Source: Avibacterium volantium_A | Lineage (GTDB): Bacteria; Pseudomonadota; Gammaproteobacteria; Enterobacterales; Pasteurellaceae | Reading direction: 5' to 3' | Assembly (NCBI RefSeq): GCF_049366555.1 | Contig: NZ_JBMMGT010000003.1 | Location: forward strand, 46,327 to 110,326 | Length of the DNA stretch: 64,000 nt | In this document: positions 42,739 to 52,409 of the stretch, one piece after another | Layout: the number at the start of each line of letters is the position of its first letter | Numbering within the stretch: the first letter of the stretch is position 1 | Position numbers and translations under genes: made by a program | The notes under the pieces: model-generated | The model's database searches: none | Told to the model about the DNA's origin: nothing | What the model saw: the letters and a program-made list of their open reading frames with translations, nothing else

Positions 42739-43775
42739 TGCAACGTCTGTTTGCTGATCAGCTTAGGGCCTCGCTAGAGAAAAAATTGGCATCAATTTAT
42801 TGTTTAGTGGGGCAAGATCCTTTGCTTTTACAAGAAAGCAAGGATCTCATCTGCACTGTAGCAAAACAGCAAGGTTTCGATGAAAAAAATGAAATCACTC
42901 TGGATAACAGCACCGATTGGATCGCCTTAAACGAACAAGTTCAATCGATGGGCTTGTTTTTCAGTCGTCAAATTTTATTGCTAAATTTTCCTGAAAATCT
43001 CACCGCACCTTTACAAAAGCGCTTAGCCGAATTAATTGGCTTATTAAATCAAGATGTGTTGCTTATTCTACAAACGGCAAAGCTCACCAAACCAATGGAA
43101 AAGCAAGATTGGTTTGTGCAAGCTAATCAGTTTGATGCGCAATTTTCTATCGTCAATTGTCAGACACCAAATATTGAACAGCTCCCCCGTTGGATTGTAG
43201 GGCGTAGCAAAGCCTTAGAGATGTTTGTTGAGCCAGAAGCAATCCAGCTTTTGTGTTACAGCTACGAAAATAATCTTCTTGCCTTAAAACAAACCTTACA
43301 ACTGCTCGCCTTGCTTTATCCAAAAGAGAAAATCACCCTCGCTAAAGTGCAAAATGTGGTGGAACAATCTTCCGTTTTCACCGTGTTTCAATGGATTGAT
43401 GCCTTGTTGGAGGGGAAAAGCCAGCGCGCAAGACGCATTTTAGACGGTTTACGTGGTGAGGAAATCCAGCCTGTGATTTTATTGCGCACCTTACAACGCG
43501 AGCTAATCACTCTGCTGACACTGACTCAACCACAGCAAGGAATGAACAATATTGATCAACCGCTTTCTACCGCAAAATTGCGTGAGCAGTTTGATCAACT
43601 TAAAATTTGGCAATCACGCCGCCCGCTTTTTCTGCAAGCAATCCAACGCTTAACTTATCGCAAATTATATAAAATCATTCAGCAGCTCGCTGAATTAGAA
43701 CGCTTGGTAAAACTTGAATTTAGTGATGATGTGTGGGAAAAATTGGTCGATTTATCTGTGCAGATTTGTCATTAA
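42738..43775 (+). CDS. holA: DNA polymerase III delta subunit
   Basis: HolA of 345 residues, the clamp-loader subunit that opens the beta clamp. N-terminal family features are RLFADQLRASLEKKLASIYCLVGQDPLLLQESKDLI and the beta-binding QSMGLFFSRQILLL; the helical C-terminal collar domain follows. Its start overlaps lptE, as in E. coli. No strong terminator is seen in the 80 bp before menH. Confidence 0.95.
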   Translation: MQRLFADQLRASLEKKLASIYCLVGQDPLLLQESKDLICTVAKQQGFDEKNEITLDNSTDWIALNEQVQSMGLFFSRQILLLNFPENLTAPLQKRLAELIGLLNQDVLLILQTAKLTKPMEKQDWFVQANQFDAQFSIVNCQTPNIEQLPRWIVGRSKALEMFVEPEAIQLLCYSYENNLLALKQTLQLLALLYPKEKITLAKVQNVVEQSSVFTVFQWIDALLEGKSQRARRILDGLRGEEIQPVILLRTLQRELITLLTLTQPQQGMNNIDQPLSTAKLREQFDQLKIWQSRRPLFLQAIQRLTYRKLYKIIQQLAELERLVKLEFSDDVWEKLVDLSVQICH

Positions 43776-43856
43776 ATTTTTGGCTTTAGTCAGTGTTTCT
43801 AAGAATGTGTTGCTATCTTAAAATCTGATGAATTTTCACTTAGTCAGCTGATTTTT

Positions 43857-44612
43857 CTAGTTTATTTCTATCTTGGTTAGAATTTTTTGTAGGCGCTCAA
43901 CAAAACCTTGCGGATTTTCTTGATGGGCATTATGCCCTGCATTTGGGATTAAATGTAAGTTCAGTTGATTTTCCACCGCCATTTGGCGGAATTTGCCATC
44001 GTTTTCACCACACAGATAAAAAATTGGCAAGGAATTTGACCGCACTTGTGGGCGAAAATCAGGTTGTTTGGCAAGGGAAGTGGCTTTGAGCATTTGAGCA
44101 ATATTCTCACCATAATTAGCTTGGCGAAGTTGAATTAAGGCTTGCCGTTGCTCAGTGGTTAAGTGAGAAAAAACGCGTTGTTGATACCAATCTTCTAACA
44201 CTTGATGCGCAGGCTGAGTGGCAAAGCGTTCTGCCCAATCACAATCATTTTGCCAGCGCTGTTGGCGTTCTTGCTCGCAGGTTAGTCCTAAATTTGCGCC
44301 TTCTAAAATCAGCCCTTGCAAATCCCCTTTTTCCACTTCGGCTTGCAAGGCATAGTAAAGGGCAAGTCGTCCGCCGAGGGAATAACCGATTAAAAAATAA
44401 GGCTGATTTTGCACCGCACTTTGGATTTGCGCACTTAAGATTTCAGCGCTTTGAGCAAAATCTTTGGCTGCAAGCTGTTTGTTTTCGCCGTGAAAAGGAA
44501 GATCAAGGGCAACGCAAGGAAAGTGCGGTAGTTTTTCGATGATTTTTTGCCAATCGGCTTTTGTGCCAAGTAACCCGTGCAGAAAAACCAAATACGGACG
44601 TTGCGTTGCCAT
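43857..44612 (-). CDS. menH: SHCHC synthase MenH
   Basis: Alpha/beta hydrolase of 251 residues that removes pyruvate from SEPHCHC in menaquinone synthesis. Oxyanion HGLLGTKADW, nucleophile elbow GYSLGGRLALYYAL (Ser), and C-terminal GENDGKF and NAGHNAHQENP (Asp and His) are visible. Last gene of menF-menD-menH, 15 bp after menD. Similar hydrolases exist, but the men context makes the call firm. Start context is weak. Confidence 0.92.
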   Translation of the reverse strand: MATQRPYLVFLHGLLGTKADWQKIIEKLPHFPCVALDLPFHGENKQLAAKDFAQSAEILSAQIQSAVQNQPYFLIGYSLGGRLALYYALQAEVEKGDLQGLILEGANLGLTCEQERQQRWQNDCDWAERFATQPAHQVLEDWYQQRVFSHLTTEQRQALIQLRQANYGENIAQMLKATSLAKQPDFRPQVRSNSLPIFYLCGENDGKFRQMAVENQLNLHLIPNAGHNAHQENPQGFVERLQKILTKIEIN

Positions 44613-44627
44613 TTTGTTATTGAGAAG

Positions 44628-46334
44628 TTATGCGCCAATCACCGCGTGGCTAATTTGTTCAATCAGGCGTTTATAAATATTGCTGCCATCACTGTTGTTT
44701 ACCTTAATTTCAATCAAGGTGGCTTCACGGCGGAAATAAGCCTGTTTTAGCACCGAGCTTAAATCTGCCCAAGTGTAAGGACGCGCATATTTGAGATCAA
44801 ACATTGATGCTGCGTGAGAAAATTCCAAATTATGCGGCATACGATAGAATTTATCTTTCATTTCTGCATCTACAGGCAGCATATCGAAAATTGCGCCGCC
44901 GTTATTGTTGATAACAAAAATAATGGTTGGCTGGTTCACCTTTTTAAGCAATGCTAAGGAATTGAGATCGTATAGGGCAGAAGTATCCCCTAACATCGCA
45001 ACCGCAGGTCGATTTGAACCTAAACTTAACCCTGCAGTGGTGGCGAGTAAGCCATCAATGCCACTTGCGCCACGGTTGGTGTAAACAGGGTAACCTTCAG
45101 GTAGTTTGGTGAGCGCATCAACCAAGCGCACAAATAGGCTGTTGCCTAAAAAGAGCAGTCCATTGTTTGGCAATAAACGCTCTAAATGATGGGCTAAAGA
45201 GGCTTCATTCAAATTCCCCCCCACTTGCTGTTCCACAAAACTTGCGCAGAACTTGGCAAGCGCAATTGGCTCTAATAGCCACGGTTTTTGGCGCAACGGT
45301 GGGTGAGCGCGTAGCCAATGGTGAATTTTGCCATTAAAACGGGTGTGAGCGTGATGGTTTGGATCGATCGAATTATCTGATGGCTCAACGATCCAATATT
45401 CCCCTTTAAACGCCGCCATAAATTGATTAATGCGCTTGCTGATAAAATGCGAACCAAATTGCAACACAATATCTGCTTCCAGCAATTTTTGTTTAACAGT
45501 TTGATTTGCTAGCCAAATATCGGCATAAGGTAGGGTTGGCTCAACACCTGATTGTATATCGGTGAGCATAATCCAGCCTTGGGTTTCAGCCCAAGTGCGA
45601 ATGCCCATAGATTGCTCTGGTGGCAGCTTGCCGACCAAGATGATCCCACGTTTTGTGCGCCAGTGATCCCAATGCTCGTGCATTACCACTTCTCGTTGTG
45701 GCGCCTGATGATTATGCCACGGCTTGTTTTGGCTTAGCCAACGTTGAATCGGCGCAAGCCAAGAATGTTGATCAATCTGATCTGCATTGGCTTCATACAA
45801 TGGCTCCGCAAATGGTACATTAATATGTATCACGCCAGCGTGTTGGCTTTGGCGATAACAAGCCTGTTCCACAATTGAAATCAACCAATTTGGCGTGTAA
45901 TCTTGGCTAGGGCGCGGTAAGTCCACCGTTGCCACAGGATAATCGGCAAAAATATTGTGCTGTAAAATCGCTTGATTTGCACCGCACTCTAATAATTCTG
46001 GTGGGCGATCAGCGCTTAATACAATGAGATTAACCCCACTTTGGCGCGCTTCAATCACTGCAGGATAAAGATTTGCCACCGCGGTGCCAGAAGTAACAAT
46101 TATCGCCACGGGGTTTTTATGCGCTTTGGCCAAGCCAAGGGCGAGAAAGCCCAAACCACGCTCATCAAAATGAGTATGGCATTTGGCTTTGCCACCTTGT
46201 TCAAGGCGTGCCGCTTCTAACGTGAGTGGGGTAGAACGAGAACCGGGGGCAATGCAAAAATGGCTTACACCTTGGCGCACAAGGGTTTCCAAGATCACTT
46301 TTGACCAACAACGATTAAATACACTCACTGACAT
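44628..46334 (-). CDS. menD: SEPHCHC synthase MenD
   Basis: Thiamine diphosphate enzyme of 568 residues (E. coli 556) that joins isochorismate and 2-oxoglutarate. Typical parts are FCIAPGSRSTPLTLEA, TSGTAVANLYPAVIEA, NRGASGIDGLLATTAGLS and the ThDP motif GDTSALYDLNSLALL...NNNGGAIFDMLP. GGAG lies six bases before the ATG. Middle gene of the men operon. Confidence 0.97.
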   Translation of the reverse strand: MSVSVFNRCWSKVILETLVRQGVSHFCIAPGSRSTPLTLEAARLEQGGKAKCHTHFDERGLGFLALGLAKAHKNPVAIIVTSGTAVANLYPAVIEARQSGVNLIVLSADRPPELLECGANQAILQHNIFADYPVATVDLPRPSQDYTPNWLISIVEQACYRQSQHAGVIHINVPFAEPLYEANADQIDQHSWLAPIQRWLSQNKPWHNHQAPQREVVMHEHWDHWRTKRGIILVGKLPPEQSMGIRTWAETQGWIMLTDIQSGVEPTLPYADIWLANQTVKQKLLEADIVLQFGSHFISKRINQFMAAFKGEYWIVEPSDNSIDPNHHAHTRFNGKIHHWLRAHPPLRQKPWLLEPIALAKFCASFVEQQVGGNLNEASLAHHLERLLPNNGLLFLGNSLFVRLVDALTKLPEGYPVYTNRGASGIDGLLATTAGLSLGSNRPAVAMLGDTSALYDLNSLALLKKVNQPTIIFVINNNGGAIFDMLPVDAEMKDKFYRMPHNLEFSHAASMFDLKYARPYTWADLSSVLKQAYFRREATLIEIKVNNSDGSNIYKRLIEQISHAVIGA

Positions 46335-46365
46335 AGGGTTCTCCGTTTATTTTGTCCGTTCTTTT

Positions 46366-47640
46366 TTATTCTTGTAATAAAGAAATTAATCCTAAGGCTT
46401 TACGCTCAATTTCTTGCCATTCTAGCAAGGGAATAGAGCCTTCAACAATCCCTGCACCGGCAAAAACGCGAATTTGTTCTTGCTCAATGAATGCAGAGCG
46501 AATGGCAACGCAAAATTCAGCCCATTCTTTTTGCATTACGCCTAATGTCCCTGCGTACCAACGGCGATCAAAGGTTTCCGTTTGGCATAAAAAGGCGAGC
46601 GCCTCGTTGCGTCCTAAGCCTGCCACAGCCGCGGTGGGGTGAATGGCGTTCAAGAAAATATCATCACCATATTCAGGGGAAATTTGCGCTGAAATTTGGC
46701 GTCTTAAATGCTGTACCTGACGCAAGGTTTTCAAACCCAAAGGGGACACCGTAATGTGCTGGCTATAAGGGGCAAGATGTTGTTTAATATCATCAACAAC
46801 TAATTGATTTTCATAAATATTCTTTTCATCTTGCAACAACCATTGCGCTTGTTGTGCGGTTTCTTGCGCATTTTCACCCACTAACGCTGTGCCAGCCAAA
46901 GCCTCAGTTCGCAGCTGTGAACCTTGCCGTTGATATAGGCGTTCAGGGCTGGAGCCAATAAAAATACATTTTTCCGTTTCGGCAAAAAGAAAATGATAGC
47001 AGCCGAAATTATAGCGTTCACTTTCGCCCAAAAAATCATAGGCGTTCAGTTTGCCTTCTGATTGGAAAAGGGTTTCATTGGCCAACACAATCTTATTTAG
47101 CACGCCTTGTTTAATGTGCTGTAAACCTTTTTCCACCCATTCGCACCATTCGCGTTGTTCTGCCCGTTTTTTCCCAAAATGAATGGATTGTTGAATGGGG
47201 CAAAGTGCGGTGCTTTTTTCAAAGGTTTTTAATGCGTTTAAACAGGCTTGGCGTTCTTGCTCAACATCTTTTGCTTGATCGATAAATAACTGAATGTTTA
47301 ACTTATTTTCTTGCTGTTGCAAATACAGACGCGGCAAGAAAAATTGGCTTTCGCCATAAAATTGCACACCGCCCACTAAAGGATAACCGCTTTGTTGCAT
47401 AAAGGCTTGCGCCTGATTTAATTGCGAAAAGCCGCGCACTTGCCCGATAGCCGCCACAACTTGGGTGCTATCGCGCAAATTCAAGTAAAACTGCGGATAG
47501 GTTTTTTGCCCTTTTAACCAGCTTAATAAATTGAGATCAGTTTCAATTTCTGCCTGCACGCAAGCGACCCCTTGTTGCGTAGGCAGCGTAGGGGAAATTC
47601 TCTCGATCAGCTGTTGTTTAATTGATTGCAAATTATCCAT
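46366..47640 (-). CDS. menF: isochorismate synthase MenF
   Basis: Chorismate-utilising enzyme of 424 residues that starts menaquinone synthesis. The C-terminal catalytic domain has FIGSSPERLYQRQGSQLRTEALAGT, NAIHPTAAVAG and FAGAGIVEGS. Length is near E. coli MenF (431). It opens menF-menD-menH, so menaquinone for anaerobic respiration is made. It diverges from alaA; its ribosome site is weak. Confidence 0.95.
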   Translation of the reverse strand: MDNLQSIKQQLIERISPTLPTQQGVACVQAEIETDLNLLSWLKGQKTYPQFYLNLRDSTQVVAAIGQVRGFSQLNQAQAFMQQSGYPLVGGVQFYGESQFFLPRLYLQQQENKLNIQLFIDQAKDVEQERQACLNALKTFEKSTALCPIQQSIHFGKKRAEQREWCEWVEKGLQHIKQGVLNKIVLANETLFQSEGKLNAYDFLGESERYNFGCYHFLFAETEKCIFIGSSPERLYQRQGSQLRTEALAGTALVGENAQETAQQAQWLLQDEKNIYENQLVVDDIKQHLAPYSQHITVSPLGLKTLRQVQHLRRQISAQISPEYGDDIFLNAIHPTAAVAGLGRNEALAFLCQTETFDRRWYAGTLGVMQKEWAEFCVAIRSAFIEQEQIRVFAGAGIVEGSIPLLEWQEIERKALGLISLLQE

Positions 47641-47767
47641 TTAAAAAGCGTTGTTTTTGGCAAAAAAATCAGTTAAAAATAAGGGCTAATTCTACCGCAC
47701 TTTGACAGAATTTTTTATAAAATCTTTTCATCTTTGCAAAATAAGCGTAAAGTGCGGTGAGAAATAC

Positions 47768-47790
47768 GCCGATTTTTATCGGCAATTTTT
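47768..47790 (+). terminator. terminator-like hairpin in the alaA leader
   Basis: GCCGAT-TTTT-ATCGGC followed by AATTTTTT, 59 bp before the alaA ATG and just after an uptake sequence. It lies between divergent genes, so it ends no upstream gene on this strand. It could attenuate alaA. Confidence 0.5.
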
Positions 47791-47848
47791 TACCCCAATG
47801 ATAGCAGCACGCAATATTATTGATATGGCAACCAAAAGGATAATAACA

Positions 47849-49063
47849 ATGACAAAATTTCCTAAATCAAGCAAGTTAGAACACGTTTGTTACGATATTC
47901 GTGGGCCAGTGCATAAAGAAGCACTGCGTTTGGAAGAAGACGGGCATAAAATCTTAAAATTAAATATCGGTAACCCCGCGCCTTTTGGTTTTGAAGCGCC
48001 AGATGAAATTTTGGTGGATATTTTGCGGAATCTCCCCGCAGCACAAGGTTATTGCGATTCCAAAGGGTTGTATTCCGCGCGTAAAGCTATTGTGCAATAT
48101 TACCAATCGAAAAATATTAAAGGGGCGACTGTTGATGATGTGTATATCGGCAACGGCGTGTCTGAACTGATTATGATGGCGATGCAAGCGCTTTTGAATA
48201 ATGATGATGAAGTGTTGATCCCAATGCCAGATTATCCATTGTGGACGGCGGCCGCCACCCTTGCTGGCGGAAAAGCAGTGCATTATTTATGCGATGAACA
48301 GGCAGATTGGTTTCCTGATTTAGAGGATATCAAAAGCAAAATCACTTCGCGCACCAAAGCCATTGTGATTATCAACCCGAATAACCCAACGGGCGCGGTG
48401 TATAGCAAAGATTTATTGCAAGGCATTGTGGATATTGCTCGTGAGCATAATTTAATTATTTTTGCCGATGAAATTTACGACAAAATTTTGTATGACGATG
48501 CGGTTCATCATCATATTGCTGCCCTTGCGCCAGATTTATTAACAGTTACCTTTAATGGTTTGTCAAAATCTTATCGTGTAGCAGGGTTCCGTCAAGGCTG
48601 GATGATTTTAAACGGCCCGAAACATCAGGCAAAAGGCTATATTGAAGGCTTGGATATGCTAGCTTCAATGCGTTTATGCGCCAACCACCCAATGCAACAC
48701 GCCATTCAAACCGCATTAGGCGGCTACCAAAGCATTAATGAATTTATTCTGCCAGGCGGACGTTTATTAGAACAACGTAACAAAGCCTATGAACTGATTA
48801 ATCAAATCCCTGGGGTAAGTTGCGTTAAGCCAATGGGCGCGCTTTATATGTTCCCAAAAATTGATGTGAAAAAATTCAATATTTATGATGATGAAAAAAT
48901 GGTGCTGGATTTATTACGTCAAGAGAAAGTGTTATTAGTACACGGACGCGGTTTTAACTGGCATTCCCCCGATCACTTCCGCATTGTAACCTTACCTTAT
49001 GTGAATCAAATTGAAGATGCACTTTCTAAGTTAGGGCGTTTTTTAGCTAATTATCGTCAGTAA
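47849..49063 (+). CDS. alaA: alanine transaminase AlaA
   Basis: PLP-dependent aminotransferase of 404 residues, making alanine from pyruvate and glutamate. It matches E. coli AlaA almost line by line, for example KLNIGNPAPFGFEAPDEILVD, IINPNNPTGAVYSK and the PLP lysine in FNGLSKSYRVAGFRQGW. I chose ATG 47849: AAAAGGA lies eight bases upstream and the N-terminus aligns. An in-frame ATG at 47800 would add MIAARNIIDMATKRIIT. Confidence 0.95.
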   Translation: MTKFPKSSKLEHVCYDIRGPVHKEALRLEEDGHKILKLNIGNPAPFGFEAPDEILVDILRNLPAAQGYCDSKGLYSARKAIVQYYQSKNIKGATVDDVYIGNGVSELIMMAMQALLNNDDEVLIPMPDYPLWTAAATLAGGKAVHYLCDEQADWFPDLEDIKSKITSRTKAIVIINPNNPTGAVYSKDLLQGIVDIAREHNLIIFADEIYDKILYDDAVHHHIAALAPDLLTVTFNGLSKSYRVAGFRQGWMILNGPKHQAKGYIEGLDMLASMRLCANHPMQHAIQTALGGYQSINEFILPGGRLLEQRNKAYELINQIPGVSCVKPMGALYMFPKIDVKKFNIYDDEKMVLDLLRQEKVLLVHGRGFNWHSPDHFRIVTLPYVNQIEDALSKLGRFLANYRQ

Positions 49064-49075
49064 TATATGAATTTT

Positions 49076-49100
49076 AACGCCAGTGAGTGCTGGCGTTTTT
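49076..49100. terminator. terminator between alaA and fadR
   Basis: AACGCCAG-TGAGTG-CTGGCGTT followed by TTTAT. It sits between convergent genes. Confidence 0.8.
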
Positions 49101-49127
49101 ATTATTTCACTATTTTTCTCACTAAAT

Positions 49128-49853
49128 TTACTCCCCAAAATCCGCCGGTAAGTGATGCAACATCGCTTTCCAAATGCTACTGCTGCGTTCGCGGTTTTCT
49201 GCTAGGCATTGAATGGCAAGTTCAACATTGCCTTGTTCGCAGCTTTGGCGTAGGGTTTGGTAAAATTGCATAGTAAATTGGCGTGATTTGGCTTCAGAAA
49301 AGAATAACGATGCCACTTGGTGATAGAGATCTTTAAAGCTATTTAGAATTAAGCCATAGACCGGTTTGTTCGCCACAAAGGTAAAAGAGCGGTATAAATT
49401 ATAGTCAAATTCTGCGTAGGCTTGTGGCGTGTCTGCCAAGTGCGGTAGGTTTTCAAATAATTTTAATGAAGCGGCAGGATCGGTTTGAATGGCTTCTGGG
49501 ATATAATGTTCACCCATTCGAGTACGCAAAGACACCACATTGGTGATGATCACAGGAATGGTGGATTTATCAAGCTGAATCAGCGTGCTGATAATGTTTG
49601 GCCCAGCGGTTTCCCATACGTTATTCACGCGGGTTGGTTTGCCGTGTTGAATGCTTAACCAGCCATCACGGGCAAGGCGTTGCAACACTTCTCGCAATGT
49701 CGTTCTGGTTACCCCGATTTTTTCTGCTAATTCCCGTTCTGCTGGTAGATCAGACCCCGGTGGAAAATGGTTATTCCAAATGCTTTTTACAATATATTCC
49801 TCAGCTAATCCCGCTGGGCTTTGGGCTTTAAGAAGCGACTGATGATTATTCAT
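49128..49853 (-). CDS. fadR: fatty acid metabolism regulator FadR
   Basis: GntR-family regulator of 241 residues. The winged helix matches E. coli FadR nearly exactly: PAERELAEKIGVTRTTLREVLQRLARDGWLSIQHGKPT. The C-terminal acyl-CoA-binding domain follows (AEFDYNLYRSFTF, YGLILNSFKDLY). In relatives it represses fatty-acid uptake and degradation and activates fab genes. I chose ATG 49853; a TTG at 49865 is possible. It diverges from nhaB, as in E. coli. A candidate target site lies before fadL at 27094. Confidence 0.97.
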   Translation of the reverse strand: MNNHQSLLKAQSPAGLAEEYIVKSIWNNHFPPGSDLPAERELAEKIGVTRTTLREVLQRLARDGWLSIQHGKPTRVNNVWETAGPNIISTLIQLDKSTIPVIITNVVSLRTRMGEHYIPEAIQTDPAASLKLFENLPHLADTPQAYAEFDYNLYRSFTFVANKPVYGLILNSFKDLYHQVASLFFSEAKSRQFTMQFYQTLRQSCEQGNVELAIQCLAENRERSSSIWKAMLHHLPADFGE

Positions 49854-49985
49854 ACTTTTGCGCAATTATTTGTTGAAAAATTTGTGATATAGATAACAAA
49901 ATAGAGATTTGTTATTATCCTTGAAAGGTGGATATATTACAATTAGCACAGTTATATTTTTTTGTTTTAAAGTAAAGGTCGTAAT

Positions 49986-51527
49986 ATGAACTATTCTCAA
50001 GCATTTCTGAAAAATTTTCTTGGTTCAAGTCCTGATTGGTACAAACTGGCAATAGTCGGATTTTTAGTTTTAAATCCGATTTTGTTTTTTTGTGTTAGCC
50101 CTTTTGTTGCGGGCTGGGTGTTGGTTGCGGAGTTTATTTTAACTCTTGCAATGGCGTTGAAATGTTATCCATTACAACCCGGCGGGCTGTTAGCCATTGA
50201 AGCTGTGATGATTGGAATGACTCACCCCGAACACGTTAAAGAAGAAATTATGGCAAATTTTGAAGTAATTTTGCTGTTAATGTTTATGGTGGCGGGCATT
50301 TATTTTATGAAACAGCTGCTCCTTTTCATTTTTACCAAGCTGTTACTCAATATTCGTTCCAAATTGGTGCTATCCCTTTCATTTAGCTTAAGTGCGGCAT
50401 TTCTTTCCGCATTTTTAGATGCCTTAACCGTGGTGGCGGTGATTATTAGCGTGGGAATGGGATTTTACGGCGTGTATCATAAAGTGGCATCGGGCAAACA
50501 ATTCGATGATTCTGATGATATTAATGATGACAAACACATTGGCAATAGCCGTGAAACCTTGGAAGAGTTTCGTGCCTTTTTGCGTAGCTTAATGATGCAC
50601 GCAGCCGTGGGGACGGCATTAGGCGGCGTGATGACAATGGTCGGTGAGCCGCAAAATCTGATCATTGCTGAACAAGCAAAATGGGGCTTTGGCGAATTCT
50701 TTTTCCGAATGACGCCAGTTACCGTGCCAATTTTGATTTGTGGCGCATTAACTTGCCTTGTGGTGGAAAAATTCCGTTTATTTGGTTATGGTGCGAAACT
50801 TCCGCGTAAAGTGTGGGGCGTGCTAGCTAAATTTGACCGTAACCGCCAGCTCAAAATGAACAATCAAGAACGCGTAAAATTGGTGATCCAAGCCTTAGTG
50901 GGCGTATGGTTAGTGGTTGGTTTGGCATTCCATTTGGCTGCAGTCGGGTTAATTGGGCTAAGTGTCATTATTTTATGTACATCAGCTTGCGGTATTACCA
51001 GCGAGCACGCGCTCGGCAAAGCCTTTGAAGAATCCTTGCCATTCACCGCATTGTTGGTGGTGTTCTTCTCAGTGGTGGCGGTGATTGTGGATCAGCACCT
51101 GTTTGCGCCTATCATTGATCTTGTGCTTTCTGCTTCCGAAGATGTGCAATTAATGCTGTTCTATGTTTTCAATGGGGTATTATCCGCGATTTCTGATAAC
51201 GTGTTTGTGGCAACGGTTTATATTAACGAAGCAAAAGCCGCATTGGAACAACAGATTATTTCGCCATATCAATTTGAATTAATTGCTGTGGCTATCAACA
51301 CAGGGACAAACTTACCATCGGTGGCAACGCCAAATGGGCAAGCGGCATTTTTATTCTTGCTGACTTCTTCACTTGCGCCGTTAATTCGTTTGTCTTACGG
51401 ACGAATGGTTTATATGGCGCTACCTTATACAATTGTGTTATCTTTAGTGGGGTTATTTGCGGTAGAATTTTTATTGCCAGCAATGACACAACTTTTAGCA
51501 CAAATTGGATTAATTACGCCAGTATAA
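49986..51527 (+). CDS. nhaB: Na+/H+ antiporter NhaB
   Basis: NhaB of 513 residues (E. coli 513), a multi-helix antiporter that exports Na+ using the proton gradient. The family N-terminus FLKNFLGSSPDWYKLAIVGFLVLNP and the motif SAFLDALTVVAVIISV are diagnostic. AGTAAAGG lies before the ATG. dsbB follows 12 bp downstream. Confidence 0.97.
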   Translation: MNYSQAFLKNFLGSSPDWYKLAIVGFLVLNPILFFCVSPFVAGWVLVAEFILTLAMALKCYPLQPGGLLAIEAVMIGMTHPEHVKEEIMANFEVILLLMFMVAGIYFMKQLLLFIFTKLLLNIRSKLVLSLSFSLSAAFLSAFLDALTVVAVIISVGMGFYGVYHKVASGKQFDDSDDINDDKHIGNSRETLEEFRAFLRSLMMHAAVGTALGGVMTMVGEPQNLIIAEQAKWGFGEFFFRMTPVTVPILICGALTCLVVEKFRLFGYGAKLPRKVWGVLAKFDRNRQLKMNNQERVKLVIQALVGVWLVVGLAFHLAAVGLIGLSVIILCTSACGITSEHALGKAFEESLPFTALLVVFFSVVAVIVDQHLFAPIIDLVLSASEDVQLMLFYVFNGVLSAISDNVFVATVYINEAKAALEQQIISPYQFELIAVAINTGTNLPSVATPNGQAAFLFLLTSSLAPLIRLSYGRMVYMALPYTIVLSLVGLFAVEFLLPAMTQLLAQIGLITPV

Positions 51528-51539
51528 GAAGGATTCCCA

Positions 51540-52073
51540 ATGCTGAAATATTTCAAACAGTTATCGCTCAATCGTGGCGGTTGGTTGCTTTTATTGATCT
51601 CAACAATCGCGTTAGAAAGCACCGCACTTTATTTTCAACACGGAATGGGGTTAGCCCCTTGCGTAATGTGTATTTACGAACGAGTCGCCTTGTTTGGCAT
51701 TACATTTTCAGCATTAATTGGCTTGCTTTATCCACGCGCATTAATTTTGCGTTTATTGGCATTATTGGTGGGCTTGGGCAGCGCAGTGAAAGGCTTATTG
51801 CTCGCCATTAAACACGTTGATTATCAGCTCAATCCTGCACCTTGGAATCAATGTTCTTATATGGCTGAATTTCCACAAACCTTGCCATTAGATCGCTGGT
51901 TGCCTTATGTATTTAATCCAACGGGATCTTGCTCGGAGATTAGCTGGTCTTTCCTAGGCTTCTCAATGGCACAATGGATTGTGGTGATTTTTGCCTTTTA
52001 CAGTCTACTGTTGGCGGTTTTATTAATTAGCCAATTTAAACGGGTAGAGCAAACGAGAAATATTTTTAAATAA
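51540..52073 (+). CDS. dsbB: disulfide bond formation protein DsbB
   Basis: Inner-membrane quinone reductase of 177 residues that reoxidises DsbA. The two essential cysteine pairs are at C41/C44 (CVMC) and C104/C130, the same positions as in E. coli. Four membrane helices are visible. Co-transcribed with nhaB. dsbD, for the reducing branch, is at 55528. Confidence 0.97.
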   Translation: MLKYFKQLSLNRGGWLLLLISTIALESTALYFQHGMGLAPCVMCIYERVALFGITFSALIGLLYPRALILRLLALLVGLGSAVKGLLLAIKHVDYQLNPAPWNQCSYMAEFPQTLPLDRWLPYVFNPTGSCSEISWSFLGFSMAQWIVVIFAFYSLLLAVLLISQFKRVEQTRNIFK

Positions 52074-52090
52074 TAGCCTGAGAAATTAGT

Positions 52091-52141
52091 CTGCATTTTG
52101 ATACTTGTAGTCAATACACGAGTGTTGAAATGCAGATTTTT
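52091..52141 (+). terminator. probable nhaB-dsbB terminator
   Basis: CTGCATTT (52091-52098) pairs with AAATGCAG (52128-52135) across a long imperfect loop, followed by ATTTTTAT. Confidence 0.55.
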
Positions 52142-52221
52142 ATATGCAGAATCTTATATTCTCTAAAAATAATTAAAAGGAGGATATAAAAAAGAAAATA
52201 TTTAGAAAGGATAAAAAAGAT

Positions 52222-52298
52222 TGGCGGAACGGACGGGACTCGAACCCGCGACCCCCTGCGTGACAGGCAGGTATTCTAACCAGCTGAACTACCGCTCC
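52222..52298 (-). tRNA. tRNA-Asp (GTC), downstream copy
   Basis: A 77-nt tRNA read on the minus strand, with CCA encoded. The acceptor is GGAGCGG pairing with CCGTTCC, the anticodon arm CCTGC-CTGTCAC-GCAGG gives anticodon GTC, and the T arm has GGTTCGAGTCC. Nearly identical to E. coli tRNA-Asp. It is the second gene of a two-tRNA transcript. Confidence 0.97.
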
Positions 52299-52317
52299 GA
52301 ATCTGAGAGTGCTAAAT

Positions 52318-52394
52318 TGGCGGAATGGACGGGACTCGAACCCGCGACCCCCTGCGTGACAGGCAGGTATTCTAACCAGCTGAACTACCACTCC
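52318..52394 (-). tRNA. tRNA-Asp (GTC), upstream copy
   Basis: A second 77-nt tRNA-Asp with the same arms and anticodon. It differs from its neighbour only in the acceptor stem: GGAGTGG pairs with CCATTCC, so the 5-68 pair is U-A instead of C-G. The two genes are 19 bp apart. Confidence 0.97.
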
Positions 52395-52409
52395 GCGTTA
52401 GCGAGAGGC

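Noticed and set aside
52222..52394. Two near-identical 77-bp blocks and overlapping ORFs on both strands
   Set aside because: They are tandem tRNA-Asp genes; the overlapping ORFs are by-products of the tRNA sequence.
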